Part shown: positions 8,201 through 16,156 of the stretch, piece after piece
Layout of the letters: every line of letters begins with the position of its first letter
How positions within the stretch are numbered: the first letter of the stretch is position 1
Assembly (NCBI RefSeq): GCF_000196315.1
Contig: NC_014230.1
Coordinates: 2,814,501 to 2,878,500 of the forward strand
Source: Croceibacter atlanticus HTCC2559
Lineage (GTDB): Bacteria; Bacteroidota; Bacteroidia; Flavobacteriales; Flavobacteriaceae
Direction: 5' to 3'
Length of the DNA: 64,000 nucleotides
Notes under the pieces: generated by a model
What the model was told of the DNA's origin: nothing
Databases searched by the model: none
What the model saw: only the letters and a program-made list of their open reading frames with translations
Made by a program: the position numbers and the translations under genes

Positions 8201-9359
8201 TATTTATAACGTTTTGTATTGATATAAAACTAAACATAAAAATCATCAAAAATCTATTATCATAAATTCTTTGGGCATTAGCAATTAACATAAAACAAAA
8301 TAAGCTTATAATTAATATTACCTTTAATTGGATATTATAAATCTTTAAAGTAGACCAGAATATTGTTAAGATTGCATAAAGGAAAAAGCCAAAACCTAAA
8401 ATACCCGTTCCAGCTAAAATTTCTACAAAATTATTATGTGTATAAGTTCCAAGGTAAGCTCTTGTATTCTCTAAACCAATACCTATTATTGGATTTTCAT
8501 AAAATATTGACAACCCCTTACTAATTAAGTAGCTTCTATATCCAGTCATGTATTCAGAATCAATATAACCTATTTCAGAACTACCTCCAAAAAGCACAGA
8601 TAATCTAGAAGTTATTCTTAAAACTGAATAGTTATTTAAATACTCAGTATCTTTTAAAAAGTAAATACATACTATTATAAATAGTACTGTAAAAAAACTA
8701 TTTAAGAATATTTTTTTTAAACTTATGGAAGATTTTAAAACGTAAAATGAAAGGATTAAAATCGTAGAAACTACAATGGATTTAATTGAAGCAGTAAAAA
8801 AAATAGAAACATAAAAATATAACGTAAATACTATGGAAATTAAATGAGATTTAATTAATTGATCTCTTAATAAATTAACAACTAAACCAATGAATAAGAT
8901 TACTGCTGAAGAATTTTTACCAAAGGAGTCTGACTCAATAAAATTAAATGTAAAACCATCAAATGATATAAAATAAAGTATAGATGCAAATACTACACAT
9001 GTATAAAAGATACTATTTAAAAAATCAAAAAGTTCACTTTTAGTTTTTAATCGTAAGGCAACAAAATAACATGCTAATATTATAGAAATTATATTTAATG
9101 CATTTTTAACTGGATATAAAGGATCTATTGAAATTATACCACTAAATATAACTATACTTAGAAAAAATAATAATGCTATTAGGAAATTTTTCTCAAGCCT
9201 AAATACTTTTAACGATTTTGGAATTCTATATAGTAAAAAAGGGCCTAATAGTATAACTAACCAATTTAAAGAAGCATTTAAGTATCCAATAGGAATTAAC
9301 AAAAAATATAAAGTATATTTAATTACATTCCATTTTATTGTTAAGTTTATAAAGCCCAT
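8187..9359 (-). CDS. wzy: O-antigen polymerase/ligase family membrane protein (probable Wzy)
   Basis: A 390-residue polytopic membrane protein with roughly ten to twelve hydrophobic helices. It carries the hallmark of the Wzy_C/WaaL family near the C-terminal third: YTHNNFVEILAGTGILGFGFFL, following a large periplasmic loop with GIGLENTRAYLG. Such proteins sit in the inner membrane and act on undecaprenyl-PP-linked oligosaccharide in the periplasm, as polymerase (Wzy) or ligase (WaaL). Location between wzx-linked sugar genes and glycosyltransferases favours the polymerase. It shares one base with the upstream KpsS-like gene and overlaps the downstream GT4 by 14 bases. Poor sequence conservation in this family means Wzy versus WaaL cannot be settled by eye. 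Confidence 0.78.
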   Translation of the reverse strand: MGFINLTIKWNVIKYTLYFLLIPIGYLNASLNWLVILLGPFLLYRIPKSLKVFRLEKNFLIALLFFLSIVIFSGIISIDPLYPVKNALNIISIILACYFVALRLKTKSELFDFLNSIFYTCVVFASILYFISFDGFTFNFIESDSFGKNSSAVILFIGLVVNLLRDQLIKSHLISIVFTLYFYVSIFFTASIKSIVVSTILILSFYVLKSSISLKKIFLNSFFTVLFIIVCIYFLKDTEYLNNYSVLRITSRLSVLFGGSSEIGYIDSEYMTGYRSYLISKGLSIFYENPIIGIGLENTRAYLGTYTHNNFVEILAGTGILGFGFFLYAILTIFWSTLKIYNIQLKVILIISLFCFMLIANAQRIYDNRFLMIFMFSFISIQNVINNEKQ

Positions 9360-10738
9360 TATTGGTTTGTTTCTAATAAGAGCTTAATTAATTTTAGATG
9401 CCCAATAATTCTATATTCCGCTTTATAAAAGTTATTTTCTTCAAATATTTCTTTATTGATTCCACTTATAGTTTTTTTATTTATTTCATTTAATTTATTA
9501 AAGTTATCTTCCTGTACGTATTCCATAATCTTATTAAAAGCTAAAATTAAATCATTATTTGATTGTATAGAATATACATTTTTAATGTTACGATAAGAAG
9601 CCACACCAAATGTTAAAACTGGTTTGTTTCTAATAAGAGCCTGTACACCTACAGTACCTGTAATGGTTGCTATTCCTTGTGAATTATCAATTAACTTAAA
9701 GGTGTCAAAACTTAAATTAATTAATTCAACATTGTGCAAAGAATTAATGTCTTTATATAGTTTTGAATTTCTATACCTAAAATCTAAATGGTTTGTATAT
9801 ATAGAAGGATGCTCTTTTACAAGCAACCTCCATCCCTTCGGTAAAGTGTTTGAAATCATTCTAATTATTAACCATTGATTAGAAAAGGCCAAACCTTCTG
9901 GCATTGATGTTCTTTCCGGTTGAAAATGTAGAAAGAAAATAATATATTTCTTACTTAAACTTGGGGCAATAGATAGCTTACTATAAAGTCTATATAAATT
10001 GTATTTAGTGGGTAAATAAATCAGAAATTTTGGGTTTTTTATAACCTTATGTAATTCTTTACTCCAAGACCAAAATTTTCCTTTAGACTGATCTAAACGT
10101 TTTTTCTCATATTCTGGTAAAGCATTATTATAATCTGCTTGATTTAATTTTATATAGGTTTTTGAAAGGTAAGTATCAAACTCATTAACAGGAAATGTTT
10201 TTGGAAATACAGGTTTTTGAATATCAAGACCCTCAACAATCCAATAGCGCCATGGCAGTGGAGAAGTTTGAATCATTCTAACGGGGATTCCTAGGTATTC
10301 TGCCACCTTTGACAAAACCCAGTTGGGTAAATTGTGAGGAGTTGCCTGAAATAAGATATAATCTATTTTATTTTCTTGAAAGTAAAATAAACTATTGTAC
10401 ACAATTTTTTCAATTGTTGAGGTGATTGAAAATAAACTGTTCCAAGCTATAATTTTGTTAACGCGCTCTGCAATTAAAAGTGTACGATGATCATTTAGGA
10501 CATCGTTTAGTATATCGGTATATTTTGATAAATATTCTTTTTTTAATTTTTGATTTTGAAAAATAAGTTTAAAATCTTCATAATATAAAATTTTAGAATA
10601 TATATTTGATTTTAATACTTTGCTTTCAGAACCCTTATTCGTTAATAATGTTAAATTATTTTTCTCTGAAAACCTATCAAAAATATCACTTAGTTGATTT
10701 GAGGGTAACATTCCCGGATCTAACAAAACATGCTTCAT
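9359..10738 (-). CDS. KpsS-like capsule polysaccharide biosynthesis protein, candidate pseudaminyltransferase
   Basis: A 459-residue soluble protein. The C-terminal half has two patches typical of the Capsule_synth (KpsS/KpsC-like) superfamily of GT-B enzymes: LLVKEHPSIY (about residue 310) and ITGTVGVQALIRNKPVLTFG (about residue 365). The KEHP and TGT/E-A-x2-KP-type motifs line the nucleotide-sugar site in relatives that use CMP-Kdo or CMP-nonulosonate donors. It lies directly after pseI, with 7 bases between them. From memory, KpsS1-type proteins are assigned as pseudaminic acid transferases in some Acinetobacter capsule loci. That makes it the best candidate here for transferring the nonulosonate, since the other three glycosyltransferases are GT4. 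The N-terminal 150 residues are not recognised. Confidence 0.62.
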   Translation of the reverse strand: MKHVLLDPGMLPSNQLSDIFDRFSEKNNLTLLTNKGSESKVLKSNIYSKILYYEDFKLIFQNQKLKKEYLSKYTDILNDVLNDHRTLLIAERVNKIIAWNSLFSITSTIEKIVYNSLFYFQENKIDYILFQATPHNLPNWVLSKVAEYLGIPVRMIQTSPLPWRYWIVEGLDIQKPVFPKTFPVNEFDTYLSKTYIKLNQADYNNALPEYEKKRLDQSKGKFWSWSKELHKVIKNPKFLIYLPTKYNLYRLYSKLSIAPSLSKKYIIFFLHFQPERTSMPEGLAFSNQWLIIRMISNTLPKGWRLLVKEHPSIYTNHLDFRYRNSKLYKDINSLHNVELINLSFDTFKLIDNSQGIATITGTVGVQALIRNKPVLTFGVASYRNIKNVYSIQSNNDLILAFNKIMEYVQEDNFNKLNEINKKTISGINKEIFEENNFYKAEYRIIGHLKLIKLLLETNQ

Positions 10739-10745
10739 ACAATTA

Positions 10746-11762
10746 CTATTCTAAAATAGACAAAGACAATGGGTCTCCTTTATCTAAATCCTTATTGGTT
10801 TTTTTTCCAATAATTTCGTTTAAGTATTTAGGGTGTAGGCCAAAACCTGGTCTAACAGATCTTACATTTTTTTCAGTTATTTTTTCTCCTGCAGAAATAG
10901 GCTCTGTAACATACAAAGATCTTGAAAAAACCTTTCCAGATTGTTGTTTAGCCGTAAGCTCATAGGTTTCTTTACCTATAGCAATTTCCGCATTACGAAC
11001 TTCAGAAACCATTTGTGTAAATTCTTCTTCATCTAAAGAAAAGCTAGCATCTGGACCGCCTATACTTTTATCTAAAATAAAGTGTTTTTCTATGACTTTT
11101 GCACCCAATGCAGTTGCTACAACCGGTAAGGTTGTCCCTAAGGTATGGTCTGAAAGCCCCACTTTAACATTAAAATCTTTAGCAAAGCGTTGCATCATTA
11201 CCAAATTAGCCTCATCAATTGGTGCTGGGTATGATGATGTGCACTTTAATAACGTGATATCATTATTACCAGCTTCTCGACATGTATCCACTGCTAATTG
11301 TATATCTTCTTTCGTTGCTATACCTGTGGACATTATCATTGGTTTACCTTTAGATGCAGCATAAGCAATTAAATTTACATCTGTAATCTCGAAAGACGCA
11401 ATTTTGTATATAGGGCATTCTAAGTCTTCTAAAAAATCTATAGCAGTAACGTCAAACGGTGAAGAAAAACATACTAATCCTTCTTCTTTTGCAGTTTCAA
11501 ATAGTTCTTTGTGCCATTCCCAAGGCAAAGAAGCTTCTTTATATAAATCATATAGTTTCCTATCTTCCCATATAGTTCCCTTTATAATAAAGTCATCCTT
11601 CTCAGAATTTAAAGTAATTGTATCTGGAGTATAGGTTTGTAACTTAATAGCATCTGCACCAGTTCTTTTAGCTGCTCTAATCGTGTTCTTAGCTATTTCT
11701 ATATTTCCACCATGGTTTGCGGAGAGTTCTGCTATAATAAATACTGTATTTAAATTTTTCAA
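10746..11762 (-). CDS. pseI: Pseudaminic acid synthase
   Basis: A 338-residue member of the NeuB/PseI/LegI family, which condenses a 2,4-diamino-trideoxy-hexose with phosphoenolpyruvate to form a nonulosonic acid. The TIM barrel is seen as IAELSANHGG, GADAIKLQTYTPDT, FSSPFDVTAIDFLE, YKIASFE, STGIA and GLSDHT. EKHFILDKS and GPDASFS follow, and an SAF antifreeze-like domain covers about residues 280-338 (RSLYVTEPISAGEKIT, RPGFGLHP). The wording LSANHGG, SFEITD and GPDASFSLDEEEF matches PseI better than NeuB or LegI. Mn-binding histidines are present (SDHT, EKHF). It lies 4 bases after the MaoC-like gene. With PseB, PseC, PseH and PseF in the same operon, the product should be a pseudaminic acid. 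Confidence 0.92.
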   Translation of the reverse strand: MKNLNTVFIIAELSANHGGNIEIAKNTIRAAKRTGADAIKLQTYTPDTITLNSEKDDFIIKGTIWEDRKLYDLYKEASLPWEWHKELFETAKEEGLVCFSSPFDVTAIDFLEDLECPIYKIASFEITDVNLIAYAASKGKPMIMSTGIATKEDIQLAVDTCREAGNNDITLLKCTSSYPAPIDEANLVMMQRFAKDFNVKVGLSDHTLGTTLPVVATALGAKVIEKHFILDKSIGGPDASFSLDEEEFTQMVSEVRNAEIAIGKETYELTAKQQSGKVFSRSLYVTEPISAGEKITEKNVRSVRPGFGLHPKYLNEIIGKKTNKDLDKGDPLSLSILE

Positions 11763-11766
11763 TATA

Positions 11767-12189
11767 TTAAATTATAAAATTTCTATTTTGAATTAAAGCT
11801 TCTCCCGACACCACTAAAGTCGCATCTGAATCAAAAATTTCTGTTAAAACAAGTGCTCTATGCTTATTAAGCCTAATATCCTTAACTAAAAAGTAAGCTT
11901 TATACTGCTGATCTGCATACATTGGTTTTAAAAATTTAAGATCTTGCTTAAGATATATAGTTCCCTCTCCTGGAAAATTAGTTGCAAAAACTTTAGAGAA
12001 AATACTCGTTCCTAAATATCCGTGCACAATTCTTCTACCAAAAATTGATTTAGATGCATAAACTTCGTCTAGGTGTATAGGATTTTTATCTCCTGAAATT
12101 TCAGCGAAGTTATCTACATCTTTTTGAGAATAAGAGAATAACTCATGATAAGTATCTCCTTCATTTAATTTACTTATAAACTTGTTCAT
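11767..12189 (-). CDS. MaoC-like (hot-dog fold) hydratase in the pseudaminate module
   Basis: A 140-residue single hot-dog-fold protein with the MaoC / (R)-specific enoyl-CoA hydratase signature SGDKNPIHLDEVYA (about residues 31-44). The catalytic Asp and His of that motif are both present, and GRRIVHGYLG follows. Relatives such as PhaJ hydrate trans-2-enoyl-CoA to (R)-3-hydroxyacyl-CoA. The gene overlaps pseH by 20 bases and sits between pseH and pseI, so it is embedded in the sugar module and is not part of fatty-acid genes. Pseudaminic acids carrying (R)-3-hydroxybutyryl groups are known from other bacteria. I infer this enzyme may supply such an acyl-CoA. A direct role on a sugar intermediate cannot be excluded. 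Confidence 0.8.
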   Translation of the reverse strand: MNKFISKLNEGDTYHELFSYSQKDVDNFAEISGDKNPIHLDEVYASKSIFGRRIVHGYLGTSIFSKVFATNFPGEGTIYLKQDLKFLKPMYADQQYKAYFLVKDIRLNKHRALVLTEIFDSDATLVVSGEALIQNRNFII

Positions 12190-12712
12190 GTATTATATTT
12201 TTTAGTAACAACCATTCTCGTTTTAAAAGTGCAAGACCTACAACATTATGCCATTGATTGTTTTTAAAGCAGTGTTCGCGATAAAATGCTTCTCTTCGAA
12301 ATCCATATTTTTCATGCATTCTTATAACTTTGTCATTGAACTCAAAGACCTCACATCTCAATTTATTTAAGTTTAATTCTTCAAATACATATTTTAATAC
12401 ATTAAACTCAACTTTCCCACCAATTCCAGCTCCACGTATAGATGACTCACCAAGATAGAACGCCCAATAACAACTGCTAAGGGTTTTATTAATATCTGTT
12501 AAACTAGCTAGTCCAAGATAGTTTCCATTAAACTCAATCAACCAATATTTACAAGATTCACTTTGTTTTACGTTTTTAAACCACTCTACCTGTTGTTTTT
12601 TAGTAATTTTTTTATCAGTATACATATAATAAGAAACCTCATCGGAGTTTCTCCAGTTTCTTACCATTTCCAAATGCTCTTCACTTAAGGAAACTAGTTT
12701 TATATCGTTCAT
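12170..12712 (-). CDS. pseH: UDP-4-amino-4,6-dideoxy-N-acetyl-beta-L-altrosamine N-acetyltransferase (PseH)
   Basis: A 180-residue GNAT-fold protein with the PseH pattern. It begins LVSLSEEHLEMVRNWRNSDEV, then has a YWAFYLGE strand, the acyl-CoA pyrophosphate loop RGAGIGGKVEF (about residues 95-105), LNKLRCEVFEFN and YGFRREAFYREH. PseH acylates the 4-amino group of the altrosamine intermediate from acetyl-CoA, the third step of CMP-pseudaminate synthesis. Its ATG overlaps the stop of the upstream GNAT gene as ATGA, and its end overlaps the MaoC-like gene by 20 bases, so all three should be co-translated. The acyl donor may differ from acetyl-CoA, given the MaoC neighbour; that part is inference. 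Confidence 0.88.
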   Translation of the reverse strand: MNDIKLVSLSEEHLEMVRNWRNSDEVSYYMYTDKKITKKQQVEWFKNVKQSESCKYWLIEFNGNYLGLASLTDINKTLSSCYWAFYLGESSIRGAGIGGKVEFNVLKYVFEELNLNKLRCEVFEFNDKVIRMHEKYGFRREAFYREHCFKNNQWHNVVGLALLKREWLLLKNIIHEQVYK

Positions 12713-13275
12713 AAGTATTTAATTTTTGAATGAATAATAACATCTTTATATTCTCCATTAAACAAGCAATGATCTTTTAAAACTGCATCTTTTAAATAAC
12801 CAAACTCCTCTAATACTTCATATAATAATGGCCTTAGGTCGAAAGCATAAGTGTAAATCTTATGTAACATTAACTCTTCAAAAGCCATTTTTTCAAGTAA
12901 ATTCAAATAAATTTTCCAATTTTTTTTAAACTCATTTTTTTCTAATTCAGTTTTCATAATAAATGATATTTCTGCATTTTTATCAAACCAATTAATATGC
13001 ACTAAACCACCATATCCAATACACTCATTATTTTTTAAATAGGAAAATAAAAGTTGATTTGGTTTTTCTTGCTCAAAGAGCTTAGCCACTACATTTCTAA
13101 AATAGTTTTCTTGATCTTTTTCTGTAAGTGGTTTTACCTGTCGTAAATGAAAGAGCTGTTCATTACGCCATTGCATGATTTTAAAACGATCTTTATACCG
13201 TATGGGAACAATGGAATACTCCAACTCCGATAAGCTTTTAATTTTCAAAGCTTTATATTTGTCAGGAAAAACCAT
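12709..13275 (-). CDS. Second GNAT-family N-acyltransferase of the pseudaminate module
   Basis: A 188-residue GNAT protein of RimJ/RimL-like layout. It has an N-terminal WRNEQLFHLRQVKPLT, the central strand CIGYGGLVHINW, an acidic INW...AEISFIM core, and the end GYLKDAVLKDHCLFNGEYKDVI, which resembles the YGF...EH ending of PseH. The usual acyl-CoA loop (Q/R-x-x-G-x-G/A) is poorly kept: where it is expected I see LEKNEFKKNWK. This GNAT may be degenerate or may bind its acyl-CoA differently. It occupies the place where pseG or a PseF-PseG fusion is often found, but it shows no nucleotide hydrolase motifs. It overlaps pseF by 14 bases and pseH by 4. The function is not known. Confidence 0.72.
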   Translation of the reverse strand: MVFPDKYKALKIKSLSELEYSIVPIRYKDRFKIMQWRNEQLFHLRQVKPLTEKDQENYFRNVVAKLFEQEKPNQLLFSYLKNNECIGYGGLVHINWFDKNAEISFIMKTELEKNEFKKNWKIYLNLLEKMAFEELMLHKIYTYAFDLRPLLYEVLEEFGYLKDAVLKDHCLFNGEYKDVIIHSKIKYL

Positions 13276-13954
13276 GTACTAGTTTATATTTTAATTCTGC
13301 TAATTTCCAATCTTTAGTATTATCAATATCTTGAACTTCTAATTCAGATAAAACTAATACACCAGTGTTATTGGTAAATAAGCCTTTATTTTTAATAATT
13401 TTTTTAACCACAAACCAATAAAATTGACCCGCATCGTGATAACTTTCTTTTAAGTCTTGAGAACGGGTAGTTTCATACTCAGGTTGAAAAAACATTACTT
13501 TACCATCTTTATCCTTAAGTAATGCACGCTGAATAGGAAAACTATACTTGACTACTGGAAAAGCTACGTCAAAGCTATCTAATTTATCATGAGCTTCTTG
13601 TAATTTTTCAAAAGTAATTAATGGCGCACACGGATATAAACAGCAAGCTTTTTCAAAATTCATATCCATTTTTTCATAATTATCAAGTACCTCTTCAATC
13701 ACTTCATAAGTCGTAGCAAAATCATTTGCTTTTTCCTTACTGCGCATAAATGGGATTCTGGCACCATATTGTTTAGCGATTTCTGCGATTTCACTATCCT
13801 CAGTAGACACCATAACCTCATCAAACAAATTACTTTTAATTGCAGCTTCAATAGAATAAGCTATAATTGGTTTCCCTAAAAAGTCCTTTATGTTTTTTCT
13901 TGGTATACGTTTACTTCCACCCCTAGCTGGTATTATACAAAGTGATTTAACCAT
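13262..13954 (-). CDS. pseF: Pseudaminic acid cytidylyltransferase
   Basis: A 230-residue CMP-nonulosonate synthetase that activates pseudaminic acid with CTP. The N-terminal CTP-binding motif IIPARGGSKRIPRKN (about residues 7-21) is intact, followed by LGKPIIAYSIEAA, VSTEDSEIA, YPCAPL and DAGQFYWF, all typical of PseF rather than NeuA (which has a different QLQPTSPL-type middle motif). The length is that of PseF alone, with no PseG-like C-terminal extension. It overlaps pseC by 8 bases and the second GNAT gene by 14 bases. The product, CMP-Pse, should be used by a transferase such as the KpsS-like protein at 9359-10738. Confidence 0.92.
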   Translation of the reverse strand: MVKSLCIIPARGGSKRIPRKNIKDFLGKPIIAYSIEAAIKSNLFDEVMVSTEDSEIAEIAKQYGARIPFMRSKEKANDFATTYEVIEEVLDNYEKMDMNFEKACCLYPCAPLITFEKLQEAHDKLDSFDVAFPVVKYSFPIQRALLKDKDGKVMFFQPEYETTRSQDLKESYHDAGQFYWFVVKKIIKNKGLFTNNTGVLVLSELEVQDIDNTKDWKLAELKYKLVHGFS

Positions 13955-15140
13955 TGTAAAAATCGTTAATTTTAGATATCACAAAACTTTGCTCCTCATT
14001 TGTTAGTGTTGGAAACATAGGTAAGCTTATGCAATGCTTATAATAATTTTCCGCATTAGGCATGTCTCCTTCATCCCAACCTAATTGCCTATAGTATGGC
14101 ATAAGGTGTGTAGGGATGTAATGAATTTGTGCATAAATATTATGCTCTCTCAAGAAATTATAAAGCTCTAACCTTTTATTGACTTCTATAATATATAAAT
14201 GATACGCATGGCCTTCAACAACACCAGATTGTCCTATAATAAAATCTTTATTCCTGAAGTTTTCAAAATATGTTGCCGCTATTTCTTTACGTCTCACTAA
14301 ACCTTTTTCTGCTCTATTAAGTTGGCTCAAACCTAGTGCTGATTGAAAGTCTGTAATCCTATAATTATATCCTAAGTCTTGCATTTCCATGTACCACCCA
14401 GGATAGGTAGTGTCACTTTCACCTGCAGACGCAAACATTTGGGAATTGGTATAGGCATTATCATCTTTATAAATCCCATGTGTACGAAGCGCCATAAGTT
14501 TCTTATAAAGTGCTTCATCATTAGTAGTAATCATTCCTCCTTCACCACTTGCAATATGTTTGACTGGGTGAAATGAAAAAATTGCTAAATCAGCAAATTT
14601 ACCGTTACCGCAATGTTGTTTGTCACCTTTAGAATCTATAAAATAACCACCAGGAGAGTGACAACTGTCTTCAATTATCCAAAGATCATACTCATCTGCT
14701 AATTTTTTAAAGGCTTCTAAGTTTACTGAGCGACCTGCGAAGTCCACGGGAATTATACCTGAATACGTTCCTTTAGGAGACGCTTCAAGTAATTTCTTGA
14801 CTGCATTAATGTCTAACAAATATGTATCTGGATTTATATCTGCAAATACAACCTCGCCACCACAATAGCGCACACAATTTGCAGATGCTGCAAAAGTAAT
14901 AGGTGTTGTAATGACTTTAGTTCCTTTTTTTACACCTAAAGCTAATGCATTTAAGTGTAATGCTGCAGTACCATTTGATACCGCAATAGCATATTTGGAA
15001 TTAACATAATTTGCAAAGGCTTTCTCAAACTCAAGTATTCTAGGACCTTGAGTTAGATAGTCTGCTTTTAAAGCTTCAACTACAGCATCTATATCTTCTT
15101 GAGTAATGTTTTGCTTACCGTATGGAATAGAGAAACTCAT
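13947..15140 (-). CDS. pseC: UDP-4-amino-4,6-dideoxy-N-acetyl-beta-L-altrosamine transaminase
   Basis: A 397-residue PLP-dependent aminotransferase of the DegT/DnrJ/EryC1/StrS family. It converts the 4-keto product of PseB to the 4-amino sugar, with glutamate as usual amino donor. The N-terminal IPYGKQNITQEDIDAVVEAL is typical of PseC. Other motifs are SNGTAALHL, TTPITFAASANC, the PLP phosphate/ring contact EDSCHSPGG, and the internal aldimine lysine in FHPVKHIASGEGG (about residue 190). LGYNYRITDFQSALG contacts substrate. Length matches the family. It shares one base with pseB and overlaps pseF by 8, forming a tight pseB-pseC-pseF block. Confidence 0.93.
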   Translation of the reverse strand: MSFSIPYGKQNITQEDIDAVVEALKADYLTQGPRILEFEKAFANYVNSKYAIAVSNGTAALHLNALALGVKKGTKVITTPITFAASANCVRYCGGEVVFADINPDTYLLDINAVKKLLEASPKGTYSGIIPVDFAGRSVNLEAFKKLADEYDLWIIEDSCHSPGGYFIDSKGDKQHCGNGKFADLAIFSFHPVKHIASGEGGMITTNDEALYKKLMALRTHGIYKDDNAYTNSQMFASAGESDTTYPGWYMEMQDLGYNYRITDFQSALGLSQLNRAEKGLVRRKEIAATYFENFRNKDFIIGQSGVVEGHAYHLYIIEVNKRLELYNFLREHNIYAQIHYIPTHLMPYYRQLGWDEGDMPNAENYYKHCISLPMFPTLTNEEQSFVISKINDFYNG

Positions 15141-16150
15141 TATAAAGAAAAATTAGGATCAACGTGTTCTTTAATCAGATTTCTTAGTCCTTCCACTGTC
15201 TCCCAATCCTCATTTTCACCACTATTATATTTAAAACCGTCTGCTACTCTCTTCGCGCTAAATTTAGTTATAAATTCTTCTAACTTCCATCTATGTGTAG
15301 CTGGAATAATGGTGTAATATTTACCTAAATCGTATGTATAGTAACTATCTGATGATGTTATCATTTCTTCATGAATTTTTTCACCAGGCCTTATTCCAAC
15401 AACGGGTTTTTCACATTCTGGACCTATAGCCTCTGCTACATCTGTGATACGATAACTAGGGATTTTTGGGACAAAAATTTCACCTCCCCAAGCATTTTCT
15501 AATGCGTGCATTACCATATCTACACCACCCTGTAATGATATATTAAAGCGTGTCATTGTTGTATCTGTAATTGGAAGCACACCTTCTTTTTTCTTTTTTA
15601 AGAAAAATGGAATTACAGAACCATTAGAACCCATCACATTACCATACCTGACAACACTAAATTTAATGGGATTCCAACCCGTAATGTTATTTGCGGCTAC
15701 AAATAATTTATCTGAAGCTAATTTAGTTGCTCCATAAAGGTTTACAGGTGCTGCAGCTTTATCTGTAGATAATGCTACTACCCTAGAAACCTCGGTTTCT
15801 AAACAAGCATTAATTATATTCTCTGCACCCATAATATTTGTCTTAACACATTCCATTGGGTTATATTCAGCAATTGGCACGTGTTTCATTGCTGCAGCAT
15901 GAATCACATAGTCAATCCCCTTTAATGCTCTTTTAACTCTATCATAGTCTCTTACATCACCAATAAAAAAACGAATTTGAGGAAACTCATTTGCAGGAAA
16001 CTCTTGAGCCATCTCAAATTGCTTTTGTTCATCTCTAGAAAAAATGACTAATCGTTTAATTGAAGGGTATAACTCTAATATATGTGATGTTAAAGCTCTA
16101 CCCAATGATCCTGTACCTCCAGTTATAAGTAATGATTTGTCTCTAAGCAT
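15140..16150 (-). CDS. pseB: UDP-N-acetylglucosamine 4,6-dehydratase (inverting)
   Basis: A 336-residue short-chain dehydrogenase/reductase of the PseB/FlaA1 type. This inverting 4,6-dehydratase performs the first committed step from UDP-GlcNAc to pseudaminic acid. The NAD(P) loop is TGGTGSLG (about residues 10-17), followed by VIFSRDEQKQFEM, GDVRDYDRV, HAAAMKHVP, STDKAAAPVNLYGATK with the catalytic Tyr-x3-Lys, and VRYGNVMGS. The short length and lack of membrane helices separate it from the retaining PglF-type dehydratases. It begins 6 bases after wzx. This protein and PseC define the altro series, so pseudaminic acid is favoured over legionaminic acid. Confidence 0.93.
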   Translation of the reverse strand: MLRDKSLLITGGTGSLGRALTSHILELYPSIKRLVIFSRDEQKQFEMAQEFPANEFPQIRFFIGDVRDYDRVKRALKGIDYVIHAAAMKHVPIAEYNPMECVKTNIMGAENIINACLETEVSRVVALSTDKAAAPVNLYGATKLASDKLFVAANNITGWNPIKFSVVRYGNVMGSNGSVIPFFLKKKKEGVLPITDTTMTRFNISLQGGVDMVMHALENAWGGEIFVPKIPSYRITDVAEAIGPECEKPVVGIRPGEKIHEEMITSSDSYYTYDLGKYYTIIPATHRWKLEEFITKFSAKRVADGFKYNSGENEDWETVEGLRNLIKEHVDPNFSL

Positions 16151-16156
16151 TGTATT

